From CAZOHN01 sp964579325 (GTDB lineage: Bacteria > Pseudomonadota > Alphaproteobacteria > Rhodobacterales > Rhodobacteraceae), in the NCBI GenBank assembly GCA_964579325.1, contig CAZOHN010000025.1:1-27908 (forward strand): a stretch of DNA of 27,908 nucleotides. Reading direction: 5' to 3'. This document shows, one piece after another, positions 1 through 6,789 of the stretch. The notes under the pieces were generated by a model. It saw nothing but the letters and a program-made list of their open reading frames with translations, was not told the origin of the DNA and did not search any database. A program made the translations under genes and the position numbers. Position 1 is the stretch's first letter. Each line of letters begins with the position of its first letter.

Positions 1-214
1 CCTCGCCCGCCGGGGTCGGGTTGATCGCGGTGACGAGGATCAGCTTGCCGTCGGGGCGGTCCTTCAGGCCGGCGATGAAGCCTTCGGAGACCTTCGCCTT
101 GTCGTGGCCGTAGGGCAGCAGGCTTTCGGCCGGGATACCCAGTTTCGCGCCGATCTCGAGGATCGGCTTCTTCTTCGCCTCGCGGGCGATCTCGATGTCG
201 GTCTTGTGGGCCAT
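1..214 (-). CDS. fhs: Formate-tetrahydrofolate ligase, N-terminal part (gene runs off the left edge)
   Basis: Fhs catalyses ATP-dependent ligation of formate to tetrahydrofolate, giving 10-formyl-THF in the cytoplasm. Only about 71 N-terminal residues are present. They match the family start: KTDIEIAREAKKKPI near residues 4-18, the PYGHDKAKV segment near 34-42, then LILVTAINPTPAGE, which leads into the ATP-binding loop lying outside the window. The ATG at 214-212 is supported by AGGAG at 223-227 (read on the minus strand), about 8 bases upstream, and by agreement with the usual family start. The gene is the first of its own transcript, with a candidate promoter at 364-391. Its place beside tmm fits oxidation of methyl groups released from methylated amines, or recapture of formate, through THF. 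Identity is strong; the rest of the gene cannot be judged here. Confidence 0.93.
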   Translation of the reverse strand, partial: MAHKTDIEIAREAKKKPILEIGAKLGIPAESLLPYGHDKAKVSEGFIAGLKDRPDGKLILVTAINPTPAGE

Positions 215-462
215 CTGTCGGGTCTCCTGGGGGGTAGGTGTCAGGGGGTGGATAGCGTGGCGCGGGGCCGTGCGATGGGGCGCATGCGACCTGTCGGTCG
301 GCGGTTGCGCCATGGGATCAGGGCGGGGCTGGGAGCATTGGGGCACCGGCGGATATTTTCCGCAGGATAAATTTTATTTCTTGGAGGTCAAAGCCTGACG
401 CGGGTGTCGAGCCTCGAATTCCTGATGCCTCGGGGTGCTGTCGCGTTACCCTCGGAGGCCGG
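215..462 (-). other. Non-coding leader of fhs and gap to the next gene
   Basis: About 250 bases separate the fhs start from the stop of the neighbouring gene. Apart from the promoter-like AT-rich island at 364-391, I see no convincing ORF, riboswitch fold or repeat. The leader from the predicted promoter to the fhs ATG would be about 140 bases long. Confidence 0.5.
364..391 (-). promoter_or_regulatory. Candidate sigma-70-type promoter of fhs
   Basis: On the minus strand TTGACC (391-386) is followed after 16 bases by TATCCT (369-364), a good -35 and a fair -10. This is an AT-rich island in an otherwise very GC-rich stretch, about 150 bases upstream of the fhs start. The spacer holds AAGAAATA, which resembles the box seen in the other two promoter regions of this module (5826-5857 and 8142-8172). 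Read from sequence only. Confidence 0.4.
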
Positions 463-1059
463 TCAGGGGGTGCCGCACAGCAGCAGGCAGGCCGCGAGGA
501 TCTTGCGGCGGTCGTCGAAATTCGGCGGGCGTTCGCCGCGCCAGCGGGTGGCGTGGCGGTGCGGGGCCTCGCGGCCTTCGGCCAGTGCCGCCAGCGTTTC
601 GCCCGCCTCTGTGGCGAAGGTCGCGAGCCTCTTGCGCGCGTTGGACAGGTAGGTGTCGCGATGCCGGGCCTCCATGCGGAGGTGGTAGAGCGACGAGCGG
701 GTGACGGGCGCGATATGGGCCGCCTCGATATCCGCGCCGAGCGATTGCCACAGGCGCAGCGCCTCGGCGAGCCGGCGGCGGTCGGGGGTGCGGGCGGAGA
801 GTGCGAGGTTGGCAAGCGCCGTGGCGCGGCGGCGGTCGGTGGGCGGGAAGGCGCGGGCCTGCCAGTGCGCCGCGATCAGGAGCGCGCGGGCGCGGGTGCG
901 GCGACCGGCGGCAAAGGCGGCGACGCCGGCCTCGGTCAGCCGTTCCCAGCGCAAATCGGCCGCCGTCCAGCCCGCAGCGCGGGCCTGCACCGCCTCGCGG
1001 CGGCGGGCCTCAGAGGCCGAGATACGCGGCGCGGACGTGTTCGTTGTCATGGAGCTCAT
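463..1059 (-). CDS. Hypothetical helical protein at the end of the liv-type operon
   Basis: About 198 residues, rich in Ala, Arg and Leu, with no signal peptide or membrane segment. The middle (about residues 35-110) looks like paired amphipathic helices of tetratricopeptide type, and the C-terminus ends in a Cys-containing hydrophobic tail (AACLLLCGTP). I do not recognise a family and assign no function. The chosen ATG at 1059 has GGAGG about 9 bases upstream. An ATG at 1050 is also possible, and an in-frame ATG at 1101 would lie further inside livF. With the 1059 start the gene overlaps the 3' end of livF by 50 bases, which suggests translational coupling. As the last gene of the transporter operon it may be an accessory of uptake or of downstream metabolism. 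Confidence 0.65.
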   Translation of the reverse strand: MSSMTTNTSAPRISASEARRREAVQARAAGWTAADLRWERLTEAGVAAFAAGRRTRARALLIAAHWQARAFPPTDRRRATALANLALSARTPDRRRLAEALRLWQSLGADIEAAHIAPVTRSSLYHLRMEARHRDTYLSNARKRLATFATEAGETLAALAEGREAPHRHATRWRGERPPNFDDRRKILAACLLLCGTP

Positions 1060-1717
1060 CGGCGGGGCCCTCCAGCGCGAGGTTTCCGGTCTCGAGAACA
1101 TAGGCGTGGTCGGCGAGGTCGAGGGCCAGTTCGGCGTTCTGTTCCACCAGCACCACGGGCACGCCCTCGGCGTTGATCTCCTCGACGATGCGGGCGATCT
1201 CCTCGACGATGATGGGGGCGAGGCCCATCGAGGGTTCGTCCATGAGGAGAAGCTTGGGCCGCGACATCAGCGCCCGGCCGATGGCGAGCATTTGCTGCTC
1301 GCCGCCCGACATGGTCTGTGCGCGCTGGGTGCGGCGTTCGCGCAGGCGGGGGAAACGGCCGTAGACCTTTTCGAGGTCGGCCTCGATGCCCGCCCGGTCG
1401 CGGCGCAGGAAGGCGCCGGTGCGCAGGTTCTCCTCGACGGTCATGTCGGGGAAGATGCGGCGGCCCTCGGGGACATGGGCGATGCCGCGGGCGACGATCC
1501 GGTCGGGGGACAGGGTGTCGATCCGCTGGCCCTCGAACCAGATCTCGCCGCTGGACGCGCGGGAGAGGCCCGAGATGGCGCGCAGCGTGGTGGTCTTGCC
1601 CGCGCCGTTGCCGCCGATGATGGTGACGATCCCGCCCTCGGGGACGTTGAGCGACAGGCCCCGCAGCGCGGTGACCTTGCCGTAGTTCACCGAGACGCCG
1701 CGCATCTCAAGCAACAT
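1010..1717 (-). CDS. livF: HAAT-family ABC transporter ATP-binding protein (LivF type)
   Basis: Second ATPase of a branched-chain amino-acid/amide-type importer, 235 residues, the usual LivF length. It shows Walker A GGNGAGKTT (about 35-43), the signature MSGGEQQ (136-142), Walker B LLLMDEP with the catalytic Glu at about 161, and VEQN (about 191-194), where Gln replaces the H-loop His as is common in LivF. The ATG at 1717 is preceded by GGGAGGCG. A longer in-frame reading from 1789 would overlap livG further and lacks family similarity at its N-terminus. The gene overlaps livG by 11 bases. The subunit acts on the cytoplasmic face together with LivG. The transported substrate cannot be read from the ATPase; the symbol denotes family, not proven leucine transport. 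Confidence 0.93.
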   Translation of the reverse strand: MLLEMRGVSVNYGKVTALRGLSLNVPEGGIVTIIGGNGAGKTTTLRAISGLSRASSGEIWFEGQRIDTLSPDRIVARGIAHVPEGRRIFPDMTVEENLRTGAFLRRDRAGIEADLEKVYGRFPRLRERRTQRAQTMSGGEQQMLAIGRALMSRPKLLLMDEPSMGLAPIIVEEIARIVEEINAEGVPVVLVEQNAELALDLADHAYVLETGNLALEGPADELHDNEHVRAAYLGL

Positions 1718-2474
1718 GGCGGGCGCCTCCCAGGTAGGCCTCGATGACGGCAGGGTGGCGGCGGATCTCCTCGGGGCCGCCCTCGGCAAGGAGGCGGCCG
1801 AAGCTCATGCAGGTGATGCGGTCGCAAAGGCCCATGATCGCCTGCATGTCGTGTTCCACGATCAGGATGGTCACCCTGTCGTCGCGCAGCTTGCGCATCA
1901 GTCCCATCATCTGGCGGGTTTCCTCGGGGTTCATGCCGGTGAAGGGCTCGTCGAGGAGCATCACGTCGGGGTGGCCGGCGTAGGCCACGGCCATGCCGAG
2001 CGCGCGCTGGTGGCCGTGGCTGAGGTCGCCCGCCCGTGCCTCGGCCTGGTCAGCGAGGCCGAAGAACTCCAGCGCCTCGCGCGCCCGCGCCTCGGCGCCG
2101 CGACGGTCCTCGCGGTCCAGCCCGGTGATGGCGGCAAAGATGTTGGGGCGGAAGGCCATGTGGGTGCCGACGAGGGCGTTCTCGAGCACCGAAAGCTCGG
2201 CGAAGAGGGTGGAGTGCTGGAAGGTGCGGATCACGCCGCGGCGGGCGACCTCGTGCATCTTCAGCCCCGAGATGACCTCGCCCCGCAGTCGGACCTCGCC
2301 AGAGGTGGGCCGATAGAAGCCCGAGATCGCGTTGAAGGTGGTCGTCTTGCCGGCGCCGTTCGGGCCGATCAGGCCGTGGATGGTGCCATGCTCGACGCGG
2401 AACGACAGGCCGTCCACGGCGGTGAGGCCGCCGAAGCGCATGGTCAGGCCGTCGATTTCGAGGAAGGCGGTCAT
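1707..2474 (-). CDS. livG: HAAT-family ABC transporter ATP-binding protein (LivG type) with altered signature motif
   Basis: First ATPase of the importer, 255 residues. Walker A GPNGAGKTT lies at about 37-45, the Q-loop in RTFQH (about 86), Walker B VMLLDEP with Glu at about 176, and the H-loop VEHD (His about 208). The C-terminus VIEAYLGG is typical of LivG. The ABC signature reads LSHGH (151-155) rather than LSGGQ or the LSYGQ usual in LivG, so the last position is His instead of Gln. The ATG (2474-2472) overlaps the livM stop in ATGA. Family assignment is firm; the substrate is inferred only from the neighbourhood (a tmm gene, two paralogous binding proteins). Confidence 0.93.
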   Translation of the reverse strand: MTAFLEIDGLTMRFGGLTAVDGLSFRVEHGTIHGLIGPNGAGKTTTFNAISGFYRPTSGEVRLRGEVISGLKMHEVARRGVIRTFQHSTLFAELSVLENALVGTHMAFRPNIFAAITGLDREDRRGAEARAREALEFFGLADQAEARAGDLSHGHQRALGMAVAYAGHPDVMLLDEPFTGMNPEETRQMMGLMRKLRDDRVTILIVEHDMQAIMGLCDRITCMSFGRLLAEGGPEEIRRHPAVIEAYLGGARHVA

Positions 2475-3457
2475 TCTGCGGCCCTTTCCTGCGGGGCGGG
2501 TGCCGCGCGGCGGGTGGTGAGTTTCTGCACGAGGCTCTCGAGGCCCTTGGGAAGGAACAGGATCGAGAGGATCAGGATCAGGCCGTAGACCATGGGCCGC
2601 ATCTGCTCGAACCCCATCTCGCGCAGGACGACCTCGTTGAGGATGGTCAGCACGACGCAGCCGAGGATCGGGCCGTAGAATGTCGTGGTGCCGCCGACGA
2701 TGGCCCAGGTCAGGACGAAGACCATCACCTCGACATCGAAGCTGTTGGGATTGACGGTGCCGACGTAGTGAGCCTGGAGCGCGCCCGCGAGGCCGGCGAA
2801 GCCGCTGGCCAGCACGAAGGCGAGGGTCCGGTAGGCGCGGACGTTGACACCCGAGGCCTGGGCGAGCTTGTCCTGCCAGTGGACCGCGTGGAAGGTGAGG
2901 CCGACGGGCGAGCGCTCGATCCGCCAGAGGATCCACAGGCAGACCGCGACGACGGTGGCGGCGAAATAGAAGTAGCTCACCGGCTCGAAGAAAACGAAGT
3001 CGTAGAAGCCGAGGTTGACGTCGGGCATCGGCTCGATCCCCGTCAGGCCCTTGGCGCCGCCGAAGGGCTCGCGGAACCGCTTCCACAGCAGCCGGATGAT
3101 CTCGCCCGCCGCGAAGCTGCCGATCAGGAAGTAGAAGCCTTTCATGCGGAAGAGCGGCACTGAGAGGGCAAGAGCGATGAGCGCGGCCGAGAACGCGCCC
3201 ATCACCATCGCGACCGGCACGGGTACGCCGAGATGCTTGCCCGCAAGCGCCGAGGAATAGGCCCCTACCCCCATGATGACGACATGCGCCAGCGACCATT
3301 CCCCGGTCAGCGTCAGCAGGCGATAGGACGTCACGAGAAGGACGTTGATCGCGAGATAGACGAGGATTTCCTGTTGCGAGAAGCTCAGGACGTGGGGCAC
3401 CGCGATGAGCGCAGCGAAGAGCGCCAGCCAGAGGAACGCCTTAGGCACGGTCGGCAC
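2471..3457 (-). CDS. livM: HAAT-family ABC transporter permease (LivM type)
   Basis: Inner-membrane permease of 328 residues with roughly eight to ten hydrophobic segments. It carries family landmarks such as LTGEWSLAHVVIMGVGAY (about 50-67), the loop GGAKGLTGIEP (about 133-143), ASGFAGLAGALQAHYVG and AIVGGTTTFYGPILG, where GG(T/M)GTxxGP is usual. The C-terminus is basic and cytoplasmic. It overlaps livH by 17 bases and livG by 4, so the permease pair and ATPases are translationally coupled. It forms the membrane channel with LivH. Confidence 0.93.
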   Translation of the reverse strand: MPTVPKAFLWLALFAALIAVPHVLSFSQQEILVYLAINVLLVTSYRLLTLTGEWSLAHVVIMGVGAYSSALAGKHLGVPVPVAMVMGAFSAALIALALSVPLFRMKGFYFLIGSFAAGEIIRLLWKRFREPFGGAKGLTGIEPMPDVNLGFYDFVFFEPVSYFYFAATVVAVCLWILWRIERSPVGLTFHAVHWQDKLAQASGVNVRAYRTLAFVLASGFAGLAGALQAHYVGTVNPNSFDVEVMVFVLTWAIVGGTTTFYGPILGCVVLTILNEVVLREMGFEQMRPMVYGLILILSILFLPKGLESLVQKLTTRRAAPAPQERAAE

Positions 3458-4310
3458 TCCCCAGAAGGCCCGTGGGCTTCACGATCAGGACGAGCAGCAT
3501 CAGGCAGAGCCCGACGATATCGGCAAGGACGCCGTCCCAAAAGGTCGTGACGATGGTGTGGATGAACGCATAGGCGACCGAGGCGATGACGGCCCCTTCG
3601 AGCGAACCGACCCCGCCGACGATGATGACGATGAAGGCGGTGATGATGACCGAATGGCCCATGTAGGGATCGACCGAGACGAGCGGCGCGGTGAGCGCGC
3701 CAGCGACACCGGCAAGTGCGGCGCCGAGGAACATGGCGATCCGCGCGGTCTGGTTGATCGAGATGCCCTGGAGGCTCGCGGCCTCGGGGTCCTGCGCAGA
3801 GGCACGCAGCGCCCAGCCGAAGCGGGTGCGCTTGAGGAAGAACCACAGCGCCGTAAGGAGCACGATTGCCGCGACGATGACGTAGAGCCGCGCGAGCGGA
3901 AGGCGGACCTTGTCGGCGAGGACGATCACCTCCTGCGTCGCGGGGGGTATGTGGACCATCCGCACCCCGAAGCCCATCACTGCGGCGGATTGCAGGATCA
4001 TCAGGAAGCCGATCGAGGCAACGAGGCCACCGAGCGGGTTGTCGCGGAGCGGCCGGAACAGCGCGCGCTCCATCACGAGGCCCAGCGCCCCCACGAAGAC
4101 TAGTCCCGCCGCGACCGCCAGAAGGAAGGGCAGCGCGCCGGTGGCATAGAGCGCGACGACGCTGTAGGCCCCAGCCATGAACAGCTCGCCATGGGCGAAG
4201 TTGATCACCTTCATGACGCCGAAGATCAGGACGAGCCCGACCGCGACGAGCGAGATGTAGCTTGCCGCGTAGGCGGCATTCAGCGCGGTCTGCGCCAGTA
4301 GCTCGATCAT
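3441..4310 (-). CDS. livH: HAAT-family ABC transporter permease (LivH type)
   Basis: Inner-membrane permease of 289 residues, the normal LivH size. It shows the family segments FGVMKVINFAHGELFMAGAY (about 30-49), ALRASAQDPEAASLQGI in the cytoplasmic coupling loop, and AFIVIIVGGVGSLEGAVIAS (about 226-245). It is the first gene after the binding-protein gene, from which it is separated by 80 bases containing a strong hairpin. The ATG at 4310 is preceded by AGGGGGAAAC. It pairs with LivM to form the transmembrane pore. Confidence 0.93.
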   Translation of the reverse strand: MIELLAQTALNAAYAASYISLVAVGLVLIFGVMKVINFAHGELFMAGAYSVVALYATGALPFLLAVAAGLVFVGALGLVMERALFRPLRDNPLGGLVASIGFLMILQSAAVMGFGVRMVHIPPATQEVIVLADKVRLPLARLYVIVAAIVLLTALWFFLKRTRFGWALRASAQDPEAASLQGISINQTARIAMFLGAALAGVAGALTAPLVSVDPYMGHSVIITAFIVIIVGGVGSLEGAVIASVAYAFIHTIVTTFWDGVLADIVGLCLMLLVLIVKPTGLLGSADRA

Positions 4311-4340
4311 GCGTTTCCCCCTGCCGGGTCCTGCGTCATG

Positions 4341-4370
4341 CGGCGCGGAAGCCCGGAGGCGCCCGCGCCG
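4341..4370. terminator. Hairpin between the binding-protein gene and livH
   Basis: CGGCGCGG (4341-4348) and CCGCGCCG (4363-4370) form a perfect 8-bp stem with a 14-base loop and no T-tract. In this position it more likely attenuates read-through or protects the upstream mRNA, giving excess binding protein over membrane subunits, than acts as a full terminator. That role is inferred. Confidence 0.5.
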
Positions 4371-4390
4371 TGCCGGTCAGTGCAGTGCTG

Positions 4391-5680
4391 TCAGCCGCGC
4401 TGGTTCCACATCTGGTTGTAGGCTTCCATATGCTTGATCAGCAGCTCGCCATACTTGTCGTACCACGCCGGGATCGAGCGGAACTCCTTGATGACGGCCT
4501 TTCCGCCCTCGAGTTGCACCACGGGCCAGTCGCCCACGAGCGCATGGCTGATGCCGAACAGTTCCTCGCCCCACCAGTCGGCCTCGCCGAAAGCATGCTG
4601 GCCCTTTCCGCCCTCGGTCATCGCCGCGAGCACGGCTGCGGGGTCGGCGCTGCCGGCCTTTTCCGCCGCCGCCTTCCACAGGTCCATGATCGAGGCGTAT
4701 TCCCAGCTCACCGCGCCCCACTGGCCGGGGTGGCGCTTGTTGTATTCGGCGAAGAAGCCGTTGGGGTCCTCGAAGGTCACGTTGTCGGCGTTCATCATCG
4801 GGTCGTCGAAGTCGGGGAAGTTGAAGATCATCCCTTCGAGGAACTCGGCCGAGGTCTTGGCGATCATCTGGTCGTAGAAGTCGGCGGTGGCCGAGATGAT
4901 CTGGCCCTTGAAGCCCTGCTGGAACAACTGCTCGGTGATCGGATGGACGTAGTCCGAGTAGCAGGTGTCGAGGCAGACGATGTCGGGGTTGTTCGACAGG
5001 AGCCGCGTCACGACAGGCGCGAAGTCGGTGGTGGCGGGGTCGAACAGGAGCGGCGCTTCCAGCACCTCGATCCCCGCGGCCTCGAATGCGGCGAGGTAGG
5101 AGGCGATCGAGGGCAGGCCGAGGGCGTCGTCCTGGGCGCAGATCACGGCTGTCTTGAGTTCGGGCCGGTTCTCGGCAAGCCAGTCGACGCCGGTCACGAC
5201 GTAGATCGGGTGCACCTCGCAGGGCGCGATGAGCGTGGGCGTGTCGGGCGAGAGGTCGGAGGGCAGGAGCGTCGAGAACAGCATGCCCGTACGATCCGCC
5301 ACCGGCTGCACGCCGGGCCAGGGGTCGCCGCCGAGCATCATCACGAAGCTAACCCCGTCTTCGAGGATCAGCTTGGTGGCACCGGTGCGCGCCTTGGCGG
5401 GGTCGTATTCCTCGTCATAGGCGATGAATTCGACCGGGTGCGCGCCGTCGGCGAGCATGATCCCGCCCGCGGCGTTGATGCGCTCGGCCCAGATCTGGCA
5501 GCCGTCGAGGCCGGGCTTGCCCCAGGCGGCGACGGGGCCGGTCAGCGGGGCGAGGAAACCGATCTTGATGGGCGCGCCCTGCGCCGCCGCGACGCGGGGC
5601 AGACCGGCGGCGACGGCGCCGAGGGCGGTGCTCTTGAGGAAGAACCGGCGGCTGAGGCCGGTGCGAAGCGTGGTGAACAT
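4391..5680 (-). CDS. Tat-exported HAAT-type periplasmic substrate-binding protein
   Basis: Periplasmic receptor of the adjacent transporter, 429 residues. The N-terminus carries a twin-arginine signal, S-R-R-F-F-L-K at residues 10-16, followed by a hydrophobic stretch and an AAAQG cleavage region near residue 35. The mature part begins IKIGFLAPLTGPVAAWG, the Peripla_BP_6/AmiC-UrtA-like fold, and continues with LLPSDLSPDTP and SWEYASIMDLW. The ATG at 5680 is chosen for the Tat signal and the upstream GGGAG; a longer frame from 5761 has no family features. Export by Tat rather than Sec is unusual but known for this class. The ligand is unknown: relatives bind branched-chain amino acids, urea or short amides, and the tmm neighbour hints at a methylated amine or amide. 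Confidence 0.9.
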   Translation of the reverse strand: MFTTLRTGLSRRFFLKSTALGAVAAGLPRVAAAQGAPIKIGFLAPLTGPVAAWGKPGLDGCQIWAERINAAGGIMLADGAHPVEFIAYDEEYDPAKARTGATKLILEDGVSFVMMLGGDPWPGVQPVADRTGMLFSTLLPSDLSPDTPTLIAPCEVHPIYVVTGVDWLAENRPELKTAVICAQDDALGLPSIASYLAAFEAAGIEVLEAPLLFDPATTDFAPVVTRLLSNNPDIVCLDTCYSDYVHPITEQLFQQGFKGQIISATADFYDQMIAKTSAEFLEGMIFNFPDFDDPMMNADNVTFEDPNGFFAEYNKRHPGQWGAVSWEYASIMDLWKAAAEKAGSADPAAVLAAMTEGGKGQHAFGEADWWGEELFGISHALVGDWPVVQLEGGKAVIKEFRSIPAWYDKYGELLIKHMEAYNQMWNQRG

Positions 5681-6053
5681 CAGCGTCTCCCGTGTTGGAC
5701 CCGCACGTCGGCGCTGCCGCGGCGGATTGGTTTTGTGGCAGGCGGACCAGACCAGTTGCAAAAAGGCGGGGAACCAGTTGGCGCGTTTCCGTCTTGCAGG
5801 GGAATGCTAGCAGAGGGTTTCTTCACCTCAAAGAAAATATGTTCTTCTGTGGTGAACTCCCTGTGCCCCCTGCCTTCTTTTCAGGCAGTGCGCGGCTGTC
5901 GCAGTTTGAGACGACTTGCGGCCGGTCCTTGCGGTTCAAGGACTTGGCGGACCAGTTTGGGACCGCAGGAACCGCTCTGGCTTGCTGGTTGCGGCAGTTG
6001 TGAGACATGCGGCGATCTGGTTTAGTGGCCTTGTCAGGCGTGGGAGGCGGCAG
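5681..6053. promoter_or_regulatory. Divergent control region between the transporter operon and gntR, with repeated operator-like sites
   Basis: This 373-base region holds no convincing gene. Three ACCAGTT sites occur: GACCAGTTG (5750-5758, within GGACCAGACCAGTT at 5744-5757), AACCAGTTG (5772-5780) and GACCAGTTTG (5950-5959). An AT-rich box with arms AAGAA (5831-5835) and TTCTT (5842-5846), flanked by CCTCA and GGTGA, recurs upstream of tmm. These are candidate sites for the adjacent GntR regulator and possibly a second factor. The gntR ribosome-binding site GGGAGG ends about 6 bases before its ATG. Confidence 0.55.
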
Positions 6054-6785
6054 ATGGCGGGACTGACACTGGCCGGGGCGCGGGCGTCCGAGACCTCTGA
6101 GCCGACCATCGGGGCGACCGTGCAGTCGGTGATCGACACGCTCTTCGCGCGAATCGAATCGGAGGAATACGCCATCGACGAGCGCCTGCCGTCCGAGCGG
6201 ACCCTGGCGGCCGAGCTTGCCGTGGCGCGCAACACGGTGCGCGAGGCGCTTGATGTGCTGGAGAGCCGCCGGGTGATCCGGCGCCGCGCAGGCAGCGGCA
6301 GTTTCGTGACCTACCGGGCGGAAGCGCAGACCAACGTGGCGCCGTCCGACCTCGCGGCGAACACCAGCCCACTTCAGCACCTCGTGGTGCGGGGCATCCT
6401 CGAGCCCGAGATGGTCCGGCTTGCCTGCATCAACATGACCCCGCGCCAGATCGAGGCGCTGGGTGAGACGCTTTCGGCGATGGAGCAGGTGCGCACCGAC
6501 ACCGGCGCCTTCGTGCGGCAGGAGGAGGAGCTTTACCGGCAGATCGCGCAGGGCGCCGGAAACCCGCTTCTCGCGGCGTGTTACGAGCTGGCGATCGACG
6601 CTTGCCGGCAGACCTTCCGCGCGGCGCTGTTGCGCCGGGTGCTCACGCCCAAGCGGATCGGGGAATACCAGCAGCGCTACAACACGCTCTTCAACGCCAT
6701 CGCCTCGCGCGACATCGAGGCGGCGGTTGAGTTCATCAAGCTGCACCTGACCGAGGAGCAGAAACTGCTGTTTCAGGAAGCCTGA
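6054..6785 (+). CDS. GntR-family (FadR/FCD-like) transcriptional regulator
   Basis: DNA-binding regulator of 243 residues, typical for the FadR subfamily. The winged helix spans about residues 20-87 with the recognition region LPSERTLAAELAVARNTVRE (45-64). A helical FCD-type effector domain follows (about 105-235), recognisable by QIAQGAGNPLL and AIASRDIEAAVEFIKLHL. Of the metal-binding residues usual in FCD domains only the last His (231) is evident; the position normally holding the first His reads Tyr161, and the middle His is not seen. The ATG at 6054 follows GGGAGG; the frame is open further upstream to 5916 but without family similarity. It diverges from the transporter operon and most likely controls it, the second binding-protein gene and tmm, whose promoters share sequence elements. 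Confidence 0.9.
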   Translation: MAGLTLAGARASETSEPTIGATVQSVIDTLFARIESEEYAIDERLPSERTLAAELAVARNTVREALDVLESRRVIRRRAGSGSFVTYRAEAQTNVAPSDLAANTSPLQHLVVRGILEPEMVRLACINMTPRQIEALGETLSAMEQVRTDTGAFVRQEEELYRQIAQGAGNPLLAACYELAIDACRQTFRAALLRRVLTPKRIGEYQQRYNTLFNAIASRDIEAAVEFIKLHLTEEQKLLFQEA

Positions 6786-6789
6786 CGCC

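Noticed and set aside
215..363. Riboswitch (for example folate-responsive) in the fhs leader
   Set aside because: No recognisable conserved core or pairing scheme could be found by eye.
701..1747. Plus-strand open frame across livF and the downstream gene
   Set aside because: Shadow frame of livF; low-complexity Ala/Arg/Gly translation.
4341..4370. Hairpin before livH as a true operon terminator
   Set aside because: The downstream genes have no promoter of their own that I can see and clearly belong with the binding protein; an attenuating or mRNA-stabilising role is more likely.
5978..5992. TGGC-N7-TTGC, the spacing of a sigma-54 promoter, upstream of gntR
   Set aside because: Only the core bases fit and the usual TGGCAC extension is absent. 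No enhancer-binding activator gene is nearby, so chance is likely in this GC-rich DNA.
4262..6025. Long plus-strand open frame (587 codons) opposite the binding-protein gene
   Set aside because: It is antisense to a gene with a Tat signal and full family similarity; its translation is Gly/Arg/Val-rich without domains. GC-rich codon bias produces such shadows.
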